Shown: in pieces, positions 39,041 to 50,936 of the stretch | Layout: each line of letters begins with the position of its first letter | Numbering within the stretch: position 1 is the first letter of the stretch | DNA from: Hydractinia symbiolongicarpus | Lineage: Eukaryota > Cnidaria > Hydrozoa > Anthoathecata > Hydractiniidae | Length of the DNA: 64,000 bases | NCBI RefSeq assembly: GCF_029227915.1 | Contig: NC_079882.1 | Coordinates: forward strand, 7,316,001-7,380,000 | Direction of reading: 5' to 3' | Position numbers and translations under genes: made by a program | Notes under the pieces: generated by a model | The model's database searches: none | What the model was told of the DNA's origin: nothing | What the model saw: only the letters and a program-made list of their open reading frames with translations

Positions 39041-40104
39041 AAATATGTTGGTCATTTTTGAAAATAATTAGAAAATTTCAAATGTTTCATGCATGAAAAA
39101 TGTCTCGCTTGAAAACCCTTCATATATTGAACAATTTTAAATATAGTAGAAGAGAAAAAGGTTGAAAACAAAATAGACATCGGGGAGCCAAAGAAAATAA
39201 AGCCAAAGCGAAACAAAGAATTGCAAAGCAACAAACCACCACCATGTGCATAAGCTTTGGCCTCAATGATCCGTATGTACTTTATAATAAAACAATTATG
39301 TCACAGAAATTAAACGAGATAAAAATTAAAATGGTAGCTTGAATTCCTGTTACTTTCGTTTTGACCTGACCGGGTTTGATTTTGTTTTTCTGTTCACATG
39401 CATTCTGTGCACATGATTTCAGGAGAAGAAGTCCTCAATTAAATTTTTGGGATTATCTGTCATCAGCTGACCGTTATGAATTAAGTTTTTGTAATTTTTT
39501 GGCCTAGGGGTCACGACCATACTCTAAGTTGCCAGAAAGGGGAAAAGATTTGGTGTGAGTTTTAGGTGTTTATCTTTATCTTGTCGTTTGGCGATAATGT
39601 AGCGCATAATAAAAATTGCACATCAACACAAAGGTACACATACTTATTTAACATGATAAAAATGTACAAGACCTTGGTTGTTGTAGTTGTTTTTAGCTGC
39701 ACTTGTTATGACATAACATTGTAACCTATCATTTGTAAAGTGCATGCTACACCCCTCCTAGATTACTAGGTAAAAGCTTCTGCTACCTAGGGGTCTTCTG
39801 CCATAGAGAATTCTATTATGGCAAATAAATAATGCTCCTTCTAATGAGCTGAATAGCTAGTCACAAATGAAAATTAAAGGGAAAATCACTGGACAATTAA
39901 AAAGAGGTGATTTGAAATAAATTTTAGGCAGCTTTTCTGGGGAATAATTATGTTGGACCAGCAAGTTGGATATGGATATTGTAACCCCTTACTTGATCAA
40001 CTACAGTAATTACCATCACTTTGCAGAATAGTTTACAAAATAGCAAGTTCTTTGAATTGATGTTTTTTTATTATGACTGGAGATACATTAATTTACATTT
40101 AGAT
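39041..40104. other. Intergenic, upstream of CX9C gene
   Basis: No coding frame recognised. A polypyrimidine-CAG acceptor (TTTGCAG, ending 40026) precedes the CX9C start, so a 5' untranslated exon may lie in this stretch. Confidence 0.35.
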
Positions 40105-40332
40105 ATGGGAGATGAAAGAAAATTAATTGATCTCAAAGAAAATTTTCTTAAATCTTTGGAAATTCAATCTGAACATGACTGCCTTGATGCAAGATTGAAA
40201 GCTTTTCGATGTCTGAAAAATTCCTGGTTTCGAAGCTGTTTTAAAGAACAACAAGAATTTTATTCTTGTGTCAAGGAAAGACTTTCAGAACTTAAAAAAG
40301 AAAATAAGAATTTATTGGACTTTCAAATATAA
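40105..40332 (+). CDS. Twin CX9C (CHCH-type) small protein
   Basis: 75 residues from ATG 40105. Cysteines at 26, 36, 45 and 55 give C-X9-C, an 8-residue loop, then C-X9-C, the coiled-coil-helix (CHCH) arrangement. Proteins of this type are imported into the mitochondrial intermembrane space by the Mia40 relay and often assist assembly of respiratory complexes. A Trp in the loop and the basic, Glu-rich tail resemble COA4-like factors, but the spacing differs by one and I do not assign a subfamily. There is no N-terminal presequence, as expected for Mia40 substrates. The stop lies 59 nt before the ATG of PRORP on the same strand. The frame stays open upstream of the ATG to 40021. Confidence 0.65.
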   Translation: MGDERKLIDLKENFLKSLEIQSEHDCLDARLKAFRCLKNSWFRSCFKEQQEFYSCVKERLSELKKENKNLLDFQI

Positions 40333-40391
40333 TTTGAAAAAATAAGTATATAAAGTTTGGATTGTCACTATTTTTTTGTCAATATATTATA

Positions 40392-42680
40392 ATGGTTCTG
40401 TCAACAATCTTAGCAAGACATTCCCAGCTTTTTTTGTTACGAACTATAAGAAAATGCAGTATCCAAGCTTGTCTCACATCTTTGGAAGACAAAATTAATT
40501 CCTGTGCCAGTATCAACATTAATAAAAGTATAAGTAAATTGGAAAACATTCACCCAAATTGGCTGCACAAACAAGAAGGGCAAAAGAAATTATCATCTGT
40601 TTTGTATAGCCTGTCTAAGAAAAAATACTATAAAGAACTACATGCATTTGTAAATTATCTGGAATTATCTAATTATAATATGTGGAGTGGTATGTCAACC
40701 ATAATATTAAATGCATACATTGATCAGAAGCTGTGGAAAGATGCTACAATTCTATTTGAGGTATAATGTGTTAGTATTATGTTATATGTTATGTTAATAT
40801 TTGAATCTATCACAAATTTCAAGGCTGATTATACAAGACTTTCATATCAGAATATAATTAACAGTAACAGTCACTTTTACTTTGCTGATTTCCACGACAA
40901 TTTCCTTTTCATTTACCAAATACGTTCTTCCCAGGGCTGTTACTTTTTATAATTTTTTATAAGAAATATTTTTGGGGGTTTAGCCTGAGTGTTTCTTATA
41001 CTACATTTACACTAGAGCAAATTTATCTGGATTCATGAGCTAACTTACTAAAAATAGAAATTTATATGGATTGCGTTTACACTAGATTTGCAATTTTATA
41101 TGGATTAAGCATGAAAACGGAAAAGTTAATTGCTTAAATCTTCATAAATAAACTGCCAAAAGCACATATATCTGAATAACTTTAGTATATATAATATGAT
41201 ATGAAATTGTTAATTTAAAAAATTATACGTTTTTGTATGAGTGTAAGCGGATGAAAGCAGATAAAAATTTACTTTTTTAAACTATACGTTTCTTTTGTAA
41301 ACTGGAAACTTGCTTTGACAGTATATATTATTTTTAATGAAATTCTTCTGAAATTTTTAACATTCCGAGGGCTGAATCACATGAAATTTTATAGAAAAAA
41401 ATATGCAATTGATGTTGGGGAAGTAATGCCTATTTTTATCAACGCAAATTCTATTCACATCCTGTACACTTTTTATAGAAATTTAGTTAACAATGACTGA
41501 GATTTGGGCTGAAATTAACAATTTCCTTTTAAGTAACTGTATGTAGGTAAAAGGCTGAGGTAAAAATAATGTGTGCATGGCAATAATTCACATATAATTA
41601 AATTGTTACTTTCAGGCTATGAAGGAGCGTGATCAAATTAAACATTTCAGAACATACAAGAGGCTTATCACTACGCTAGCACAGGACAATCAACTAGCAA
41701 TCTCTTTCAAATATTTTTCTGAATTTTTTGAAGCAGAGATTAAGTTAAAAACAAGTAGACTTGATAAGCCAGACTTTACAATTTTATCTGACATAATGCA
41801 GTCAATTTTGCAATGTGAGACAACAGAAATTAATGCAGGCATTATTAGGCAGTATGCTGGTAAGATTATTGAGTATATAGACCATTGGGGACTTCTTCCT
41901 CCTGTGGATTTAGTTGAATTAATGGGACAATGGTATAATTCTCAAAAGGATTTTAAAGTTACAAAGGCATCGTTCCAAGAAAGTAAATGCCAAAATTGCA
42001 ATGAAGATTTGTCTCCATTGCTGTCGTTTAAAAGCTTGTGTAGGAGCCTGGTATCGAATTTTCAAAAAGAAATGACATCAAGCGGGAGGCAAATGGAATT
42101 GAAAGTCCTAGATGATTTGTTTGTGAAGAGAGAACCAATTGATGTTATTGTGGATGCTGCTAATATTTTATTCCACGGTAGTTTAAAAAATGAGAAGGAG
42201 ATAAATCCAACAGCACTGAAGGAGGTCTTGTTGAATCTGAACAAATTTACAAAGAAATCTTTTTTCAGAGTAGCAGTTGTGTTTCCCCAGTCTTTATCAA
42301 AGCCTGAAAAATTGCAACAGTTTGATTTTGTTGATAAGATAGCGCGCCAAAATATGTTTAATTTCAATTTAAACGTCGTGGCATTACGAAGGACCAATGA
42401 TGACATTGTAATGTTTTATTTGACCGCGAAAAGCGAGTTGATGTCGAAACATACGTATCCAATGATTCTCTCTCAGGATAACTTTTACAACCATCGATTT
42501 ATTTTGCATAGTTCTGAAGAACAACGCTTATTTTTAAAATGGTTAGGACACAGAAAAAAATCATATGATGGAAATGCTGTTTCGGTACACCACAACCTTC
42601 AACCTATCGTACGCAGCAAAGATGGTGATCTACATATAATTGACTCAAAGAAGAATGTGATGTGTATTCGTCAATTGTAG
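40392..42680 (+). CDS. PRORP: Protein-only mitochondrial RNase P catalytic subunit (PRORP/MRPP3)
   Basis: Two exons, 40392-40760 and 41616-42680 (phase 0, donor GTATAA, acceptor TTTCAG), encode 477 residues. The N-terminus (MVLSTILARHSQLFLLRTIRK) looks like a mitochondrial presequence. Residues about 80-160 are helical and PPR-like across the intron. CQNC (about 247) with the late His and Cys (GDLHIID, NVMC about 471) would form the structural zinc site of PRORPs. The NYN nuclease domain shows VIVDAANILFH (about 300), RRTNDDIVMFY (about 383) and ILSQDNFYNH (about 408), which supply the metal-binding aspartates; VDAAN replaces the usual DGLNV. The enzyme cleaves 5' leaders of mitochondrial tRNA precursors, in animals together with MRPP1/2. 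Human MRPP3 is about 583 residues, so this protein is short at the N-terminus. Confidence 0.85.
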
Positions 42681-44429
42681 TTCTTACATGTTTCCTGGAA
42701 AGCTATCAAATAACGTAATATTGTTTTATCCCTAAATTTTTCAATCACATCCTTCAGTGTAGAGTGTTAAAAATACCTCTCTGCACCATATTATATAACA
42801 TATCATTTATAACTTGACAGAGTTGCACACTTATTTTGTAAAACCATTTATTTTCATAAGATTAGCTTGCTCTTGTGTAATCCTAATCTAATACTTTACT
42901 ATATATTTCTTTTTCTTTTTTTTGTCTCTAATTTAAAATTGATAAAGATAAAACTAATCCCCGCAAATCGTTAGAAAATTCATCCGCGAAAAATGTTTAG
43001 TCGCAAAATCATATATCTGCGTGAAATTTTTGACGAATAAGAAAATATTTTGTACTTAGGTGATAATAAGAAAAATCTTAAAACGGTTCTTCGCGAAAAG
43101 AAAAATGTTCTCGAAATGTATGAACATGACGTGCTAAAAAAAAATAATTTTCGACAAACGCAATTTATAGACTTAATTAATCAACTTTAAGGTACAATTA
43201 TTTCCTATTGTTCCGTATACGAACTTCCTGTTTAAAAAGGAAGAATGGTAAACTAAAAATTTAGGAAGAAATTTTGACATAATTGATTTGTATAAAAATG
43301 TATTTATTAACTTAAAATGTGTAAGCTTTTTGGATAACCCATCGTTAGTGCTATGTACAAGAAATTTTAGTAAAAAAAGTTTAAAAAACAAATAATTTCT
43401 TCTATCATATTGTTAAAAAAAAAACAGCTCTATGTTAGCTGCTCCGTACCCAAATAAAATTATAGTTACATGTTTTTTTTTTATAAGAGTGACATAACTA
43501 TCCGTATGCCTACATTTGGTCATCTGTATATGCTAAAGATTATGTGAAGTCTTAGAAAAGTCTTTGTTTTTTGCTTTGGGAGAGGTTTTTCTTTTTATTC
43601 TTTATGTCTGACTTAACCAGCATGTAGTGAAATTTAAATTGTACTTACTATTGTTCTAAAAACAAATGCAATATTTTTTTTCATAAGCATTCCATATTTT
43701 GAGCCTGAAAAAGTACTTTTCATAAGCATCCTTAAGCTAATTTTGTAATTTCATTTGCTTATAAAAAAACATTTTTCCCGGTAACTGGAACACCGGATAA
43801 CTCGAATTTTCGTTAACCGGACCCATTTTTCGTCCCCTCTGCGGCTAATTTCTGCGGAAATTAAAGACTAAATAAATGTCAGATTTCAATTTTTTACCTC
43901 GAACATTCGTTAAGTATAACTATTTTTTCGGTCATTTTTAACTGTATTATTACCTGATTGGTTTGACTTTAATATTGACCGTTTTCTTGAGGGATATTAT
44001 TGCTGCTTCGAGGTGTTCTCCGGTAAAATAATTATTTTCCATAACTTTCTTGGTTTATCATATCGTTTTAATTTATCCAAAAAAGGTTTTACTGAACTTT
44101 TATTGGACTTACAAAACGGGATATCGATCAAAACTTTTTTGGCTCGTTGAAAGGAAACTCGGGAATGAGGGCTTTTCAGAAGCTGTCAGCTTATTTTCAA
44201 ATTGTTTGATCACGCTTGTTATAAATTTTACTGGGAATGTGACTTTCGTAAATGGTCTGGAATATTTTCTTTTTTATCTTCAAAATCCATAATAATGCGG
44301 CATAATCTTTCGAGGACCAATGTGATGATAATTTGTTTACCTTTCGATGCACAGATCGAAGGGTTTTGACTGCACCTTATTACAAGCATCAGGTAATATT
44401 GGCTCAATTATGCCTAGCTTGCAAATCTG
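42681..44429. other. Intergenic, right of PRORP
   Basis: AT-rich, no gene supported. Around 43785-43835 are repeated CCGGATAACTCGAA- and GTTAACCGGACC-type strings that resemble terminal DNA of an old pogo-like element, but no matching second end was found. Confidence 0.35.
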
Positions 44430-44438
44430 AGATTAGAC

Positions 44439-47225
44439 CAACCTCGTCCCCAGGGCATCTTGTATCTTTTCTGACCCCGGGACGGCGATACGAACATGGC
44501 CCTGGAGGAGGCTGGTCCGATATGAAACCTGATTGGCGCGGATATGTCAAATAATTATTGCGTCATACAAAACATTTTGGCGAGGCGGCGAGTCTGTGAC
44601 CAACAGGAGGAAGCTGTTCGTTTTAAAATGGCGGAGGTGTATCAGCAGTATCAAGTTTTTTTTAAAGTGAAAAATTTAATAAAAAGCATTACTAAGCAAT
44701 GAGAGTATAAAATAAGACATCATAAAGTAATACTGCTTACATGACAATATTTCAATAGCTGGGAATGTTTAATAAAGCTAGAAAAGTTGTTAGCTAGCAC
44801 ACTATACCTAACACACTATCAAGGTAAGAACAAAAGAAAGAAACTCAATTTGTTTCCAAGTGGCCAGGTTTGATTTGCAGCTTTTTGCAAAGACTGACGT
44901 TGCATAAAATTGCCGCCCATGTCCTTTATAGACAAAATAATTTTGCACAAAGTATCGAAAATGTTTTTTTTTTACAAAATATATATACATTACGTTTTAA
45001 ATTATATCAGGTTGTTATTAGTGGGCATGTTTTATTACCTTATATGCTTTGGTTACTATAAAAGATATAAAAAGCCAATAGGTTAACCGTCGGAGCCATT
45101 TTATCATTGAATGCACATTTATCCGGCCTAATTCAAGAAAATTCAAATTGCAAAAGCTTCAGTAAAAAAATAAAGTTATTGACTTGAAACTTGTTAAGGA
45201 GTACCTTTAAACCTATCTGATAAAATATAAAATTACACCAGGCATGAAAAATTTAAAAAGCCATTTTGAGGAAGAGAAAAAGGTAGGAAGATTTTCTTAA
45301 ACTGATTCTTGCTAGGCCTTTTTTAACACGCTATGAAGAAATTTCAGAAAATCGAACTCAATCAAATTTTATTGAGCGCTCAATTAGGCATATGGTTAAA
45401 TCCAGGATGTATTGAAGATGGTGGTAGATATTTAACAGCTCACCACTGTGATATATTATCTCAAGAGTTTTAATACAAATTACAAAGAAGTGAACATAAA
45501 AAATCACAAAAAAAGTCTAAACCGAGTATATAGTTTATAAAGCGTCCCATAACTTCAGTAAAAATTAAAATATTGACCTGAGATTTGGTATGATATGGTT
45601 TTAGATTGGTTTGATGAAATTGAGCCAAAAAATAGTTCTATTATCATCATACATTCTGAGTTTCAGAATTTAGCCCTTTTCAAAGACGCCGATAAGCCGT
45701 TTTGACAGCATATCAATTTTGACCAAGATACAGATTCAGAAAATTTTAAAAGCTATTCTAACCTCAGAAATGTCAGATAAGATTCAACCTAAAATTATGC
45801 TAGTAAACAAAAAATTTAGTTGCAAGGAATGTCTCTTTGCTGACATCTTCTTGTGATAGGATGCTCTTATGAGAATACTGAATTAATCTTCACGGTTAGC
45901 TAGTTTGGCATTTTAAATATTTTCCAAGCAGAATGATAACAATAAATAGATGTATATATCAATAAAAATCGATTTTTGAACAGCAGCAGAATTTTGATGA
46001 GCTCTAAAAAGTGCGAATTTATGAAACTAATTTTGGTCCAAAATCCCCAAAATAATTTCCTCAAAAAATTATTCCCGAAACATTTTTTTCTCAAGGTAGC
46101 AATACTTTGCTGTTCGTAAAGTCGTATATCAATTCTTTCTAAACTATTAAGGCAGTGATACATTAAATCGAGAAAACAGATCACACGCAGACTTGTCGTT
46201 CTCGATTTTCAAACCAGCATAATGCTTTTGATAAAATTTTTGAATTATTTATGTTTTAAACAGAAAAAAACCTTGTTTTTGTATAAATTAGATGCAAATT
46301 AAGTGTATATACAAAATAAATGTGAGCTTGCTGAGTAAAAAATAAAAAAGCTGCAAGGCGTTTTAAAACATGTCATTAAGAAAAGAAAAAGCAGAATTTA
46401 TCAGTAATGGGTGGCTTTTTGGAAATGTTAAGGCCACAAATGTAAAAGAAAAAAATACTTCTAAAGTAAATACTCTTCTGAAGCCTTTTTCACCCAATAT
46501 AACTGCAAGCAGTGAGTCCACCATAGTTGAATTCAGTTTCAGCTAAGTATTGTTTAAATACAGCAAAATCTTTGTCATCATATAAAAGCAGTAATGCAGA
46601 CACAGATATGAACTCACGGTAAATGAGAATTCTAAAGTTCAGCCAAAATGAATAAAAAATGTAAATGTTAATATGAGGTTAAATTTCTGCCTAGCTACTT
46701 TCAGTCGGGCACCTAGAATGATACGAACATTTGAAAATTATGTAGCCATATCTGCACCTTAGAGAACCAACGAAGTGCTATGTTCAGATGGGCAAATCAT
46801 TTACTAATTTCCAAGTTTCCCCTAGCTACAAGTTTTGCAACCCAGTGCTTGCTAGTCAACCAATTCAGTGAAATACACATAACTAAATTGCTTGAATTTC
46901 TTCAAGTAAACAGCAGCCTAAATAACATTATTGTATATTTATACATTTACACAAAACAATCAAGGGCAATATGCGAGAAGTTTGTGTGTTGCGATGAGAG
47001 GAATCAAAACAAACTCGCCGCACGCATCTGTGACGTAAAAGGCCGATCTCGCTTAGCTCTGCAAGGTTATATTAAAACTTTGGTACATTGAGACAAATCT
47101 CATTAAATATTACACACAGAAATACTGTGTATTGGAGGGTCACGTGACGAGGCCTCCTCCAGGGCCATGTTCGTATCGCCGTCCCGGGGTCAGAAAAGAT
47201 ACAAGATGCCCTGGGGACGAGGTTG
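44439..47225. mobile_element. Non-autonomous DNA transposon with 74-bp perfect inverted repeats
   Basis: Bases 44439-44512 (CAACCTCGTCCCCAGGGC...) are the exact reverse complement of 47152-47225. The 9-bp sequence AGATTAGAC flanks the pair directly (44430-44438 and 47226-47234), so this is one 2,787-bp insertion. Long terminal repeats with a 9-bp target duplication suggest a Mutator-like element; P-like or hAT-like elements are alternatives. Each arm is itself an imperfect hairpin around CCCGGG. The interior is AT-rich with no recognisable transposase. It has a GC-rich start-like spot (ATGGCGGAGG at 44628) near the left end, and two diverged repeats of a CTTCAGTAAAAA...TTGAC block about 395 bp apart (45.16 and 45.55 kb). 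Perfect arms suggest recent movement. Confidence 0.85.
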
Positions 47226-47278
47226 AGATTAGACATATGCTTGTTTTAGATACGCAAGCAAGTTTTCCTTTTCATATA

Positions 47279-47915
47279 CAGTTGACTCTCTCTATCTCGA
47301 ACTCGCAAGGGACCAGAAAATTTGTTCGAGATAGAGAAAGTTCGAGATAGAGAAAAATTGACAAAAATTGGATTTTTTCGTAAAAAACGTATTTTTAACC
47401 TTCAGTGTATCGGGAGTTGATAGAGGTCAATGAGAGATGTTAAAATGTTAATATTCAATGCACAAGACTTCTTTTAAAATAAATACATAAAATAAATTTA
47501 CAGCTTCATTTAAAGAAATCGGTTATGTCTTTTTGTTTAAGTGATGCCACTCTGTCTTCATTATACATTTTTTCGAATTTGGAGATAAGCATTTGCATTT
47601 CATTGCCTTTTTCAATGTTTTGTGAGTGACTTTAGAATTCGAACGTCAAACATTTTCGTTCGAAAATGGAACATTTTAATTCGATTTTTAGTGTAAATAG
47701 GTTCTTAAATCCGGAAAAGTTCGAGATAGAGAGAGAAACAGTCAGACGGGACCGAGATTTTGGTTCGAGATAGAGAGGTATTCGAGATAGAGAGGTTCGA
47801 GATAAAGAGAGGAAAATAGCTTAGAGCCTACACAAATGTCCAAGGGACCGAGACTTTGGTTCGAGATAGAGAGATGTTCGAGATAGAGGGTAGTCGAGAT
47901 AGAGAGAGTCAACTG
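47279..47915 (-). mobile_element. Internally deleted pogo/Tigger element (637 bp)
   Basis: Termini CAGTTGACTCTCTCTATCTCGA are inverted at both ends, and TA flanks each side (47277-47278, 47916-47917), the target duplication of Tc1/mariner/pogo elements. On the minus strand it reads as the first about 303 bp of the autonomous element at 61349 joined directly to sequence starting at 63803. It thus still contains the last about 30 codons of that transposase, including its stop. The join (ACAAAACATTG then AAAAAGGCAATG) shares one or two bases between donors, as expected of abortive gap repair. Transposition would have to be in trans. Confidence 0.93.
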
Positions 47916-47917
47916 TA

Positions 47918-48408
47918 AATCCTTACTAGAACCTGAAAATTAGCAATGTATGCTGCGTCTTTAAATGCGTTGAAAGTTTTATTGAGCAATCTATAAAGCA
48001 AGCAGTTGTTGTTGCACATGCGTAGAAGACAACATCTTTCCAATGTTTTCATGGCTGTATGTGGCAAGAAGAAGCAATATTAAGATGTACTTACCAATAA
48101 ACATAAAAAAGATCTTTAACAGAAGATAACCCAAAATATTTTACATACAATCATAGTTCCAGCATTTTACAATTTCGTTAATACTTCTTGGGACTTTATA
48201 AACATCTGTCAAGGCCAATAATAATATTTTTTCGTAATTTGGTTCGTTTTATCACAACATACTTCCAGCTTTGAACGATAAAGTTTGTTGTGATGAGATG
48301 GTGCCAAATTCGATATATACACAGACCGGAAACGTTTTTAACAACAAATCGAACGTGCTTTGTTTACAAATCTTTATTTTCTTTATAATTACTCATGAAT
48401 TAATTCAG
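47918..48408. other. Spacer between two DNA transposons
   Basis: About 490 bp of AT-rich DNA; nothing recognised. Confidence 0.5.
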
Positions 48409-48411
48409 TAA

Positions 48412-49173
48412 AGGCCGGCTTAAATGCATCCTACATTTCATCCAACATTTTGGTTCGAATGTTGGATGAAAATTTCGAAAGTTGAAAAATTTGAAATTTG
48501 CATTTGAGTTGCTTCATCCAACAACACGTTTCATCATTTGACAATCAGTAGGGGTATATCTAATCTTTTGGCGCCTTTGTTTTGGAGTCTTATTCTTGCT
48601 TTTTCCCTTTCTTTTTTTCAGCCTTGCTTTCGGTCGATTCAGTCTTTTCAGCATCCTTATCCTTTCTTTGTTTTTCAAATGTTTCGCTTTGTTGGTAGGT
48701 ATCGTCTTCTGAGAATCACTAGACATAACTGCCATCCTGACTTTTCTGCCCCTTTTTGCTATTCACATATGCTTTTTTCCACACACACTCTCGATTTATT
48801 TATTTAAAAGCATTCCATTAAAAAAAAACATTCAGTTGTCAAAAACGTTTGAAAATGTGTTTGAAAATTCGAAAATTACGTAATATACTTAGGAAATCGT
48901 AAAATGTTGGATGAAATTTGACTCAAATGCATCCAACATGAAAATTCATGAAAATTGTGTTGGATGAAGCTGAAAATGTTGGATAAAAATTTGACCGAGA
49001 TCATACTTTTCAAAAAATCATGTTGGATGATGTTGGATACATCATCTAACATGATTTTTTTCTTCTTTTTTTTATTTTTGAGAAATTTTGGTTCAACTCA
49101 ATGCATTCAACATTTCATCCAACATCAAAAATTTATGATGTTGGATAAATGTTGGATGTATTTGAGCCGGCCT
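48412..49173. mobile_element. Harbinger-like MITE (762 bp)
   Basis: The ends AGGCCGGCTTAAATGCATCC and (reverse strand) AGGCCGGCTCAAATACATCC are near-identical inverted repeats flanked by TAA on both sides (48409-48411, 49174-49176), fitting PIF/Harbinger 3-bp duplications. Subterminal DNA is packed with direct and inverted copies of ATGTTGGATGAA. A minus-strand frame (48735-48514; MAVMSSDSQKT, then a very Lys/Arg-rich stretch) may be the remnant of an accessory or transposase N-terminus. No nuclease domain is present, so it is non-autonomous. Confidence 0.8.
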
Positions 49174-49176
49174 TAA

Positions 49177-50247
49177 TAAAAATAAACATATTTTGGTCGA
49201 GTTATTCAACTAATGGAATTTTTGCTATTTTGATCTTTAACTTTTGTCTTGTTTATTATTTTTGATAGAACAGCGTGATCAACGATACGTCGCCATCACA
49301 ATACAGAGAAAGATCTAATATTGTTTCTGAATATAACCACCAGCTTGGCAAATGTGTAAAAATACTGAACTATAAAATAACTCACATTCATGAATGAGAG
49401 TAAAAATAGTATTTTGTAACAAACTTCTATGAACAGTTGTTTTACGGTACATTCCAGACCAGCATATCTGGTCTTTGAAATTAACTCTGGCATCATGAAT
49501 TTTCAATCAGCAGCCGTGCCTACGCTGTTCGCCCCTCCCTAGGAAAACGTAGTCATCCGCCAAAATAAAACATTTTGGGAGAACTTATCCTCAAAAACTT
49601 TCCCAAATAATTTGTATCCTTGTAACAAAAATTGATAATGTTCTTTTTTTATTCAAAAGTTTTCAACATGCAAGATATTTCTTTAGAATCCCTAATACTC
49701 GCGTATTAAGGATTCTTGTCGTCTTAACAAGAACATTTATCAATTTGGGCTAATCATAACGGGACTCTAATTAAAAGAAAATTGATGTTACTTCTTGCAA
49801 AAGTAAAGAAATTTTTATTTAGGTCACACTTAAATTAAAAATATTTGTTTTGCCAAACACAAAAAGTCCAAAGACTACACAGGTAAGGAGAAATTAGGAC
49901 AGAAAAGCATTCGAAAAATGTTTCTAAAATTAAGACGTGTTTACTTCATCCTTAATGAAATAAAAATGTACAAAATAAAAAAAAGCTATTTACAAGCTAA
50001 TAATATTGAAGTTTATACAACGCAATTTTTATAACAAGAAGAATTCTGAAAAAAATATTGTGGCTGAGAAGTGTACAAAAATATTTGGATACACAAATTT
50101 CTAGGATGCGCAAATTTTAAAAAAATATATGCAAAAGTAATCAAAAAACGCAAAATCTAAAGTAAGCAAAAATGTCGTTTCGTCTACCGACAATATTTGA
50201 CTGACATAAAATCAGCGACCGGATTTCATGGGATATAATGTAAAATA
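49177..50247. other. Intergenic
   Basis: AT-rich, with two overlapping meaningless short frames near 49.3-49.5 kb. Nothing supported. Confidence 0.5.
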
Positions 50248-50936
50248 GTGTTTTGTTGCAAGTGCGGAATCGTGCTCTCTCCTGAACAGAACTGTTGTAC
50301 TTTCTGTGGTGAGAAAGTTGTTTTGAATAAGCCAGCGCAGAGTTTAGGTAAAGTGAAAACTCGGATTATCTTTAAGAAAGTGGAAAGGCTCGAAGCTCAA
50401 TGCTGCGCAAAAGTGCAAAGAAACAAAGAAGTAGTTTTTAAGAAATTGAAGAGGTATAACAAACACCCAGCAAACACAGTCATGATCGACTTCAAATTGG
50501 TTAACAAATGGTAACTACTTTTAAAACATTCAGTACACCAACGTAACTTTATGGTCCGACTTTTGGCATTTAAAAAGCGGATTCATGATCGATTTCTTAA
50601 AGATATGGTAAATGAAAGTCTGTTTTTGGACCCTAGATTCAGTCTGAAATAGTTTCGAGTAAGAAACAGTGAAATAGCACTACATTCGAAAATTTAAGTC
50701 AGCTGAAGTGTGTGGTGGACCGGAACATCTTTAATCAATTTTCCACTCATGAATTTAGCGGAGATGGAATTATAATCAGTGATGTAGATATTGCTATGAT
50801 GAGAGATAATATCGCTGAATATCACGACACACATAGTGAGGAAGAGGTCGTTTTCATTGAATATTTTGACTACGTATGCGATCAGCTAAAGCTACCTACC
50901 CCCAATGATTTTGTAAATGTTTGTTTGGTTACTTGA
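50248..50936 (+). pseudogene. Zinc-ribbon gene fragment pair, unassigned
   Basis: Frame one (to 50514) opens without ATG, possibly at an acceptor (AAAATAG, before TGTTTTG). It encodes a CxxC...CxxC zinc ribbon (FCCKCGIVL, NCCTFCGEKV) followed by a basic segment (KKVERLEAQ, FKKLKRYNKH). A second frame (50712-50936) encodes an acidic end (GDGIIISDVDIAMMRD, HSEEEVVFIEYFDYV). Stops separate the two, and no clear donor/acceptor pair joins them, so this may be a decayed gene or the exons of a gene I cannot resolve. I do not recognise the family. Confidence 0.3.

Noticed and set aside
43776-43840. Possible old pogo-type terminal repeat (CCGGATAACTCGAA strings)
   Set aside because: No second inverted end, target duplication or transposase remnant could be paired with it.
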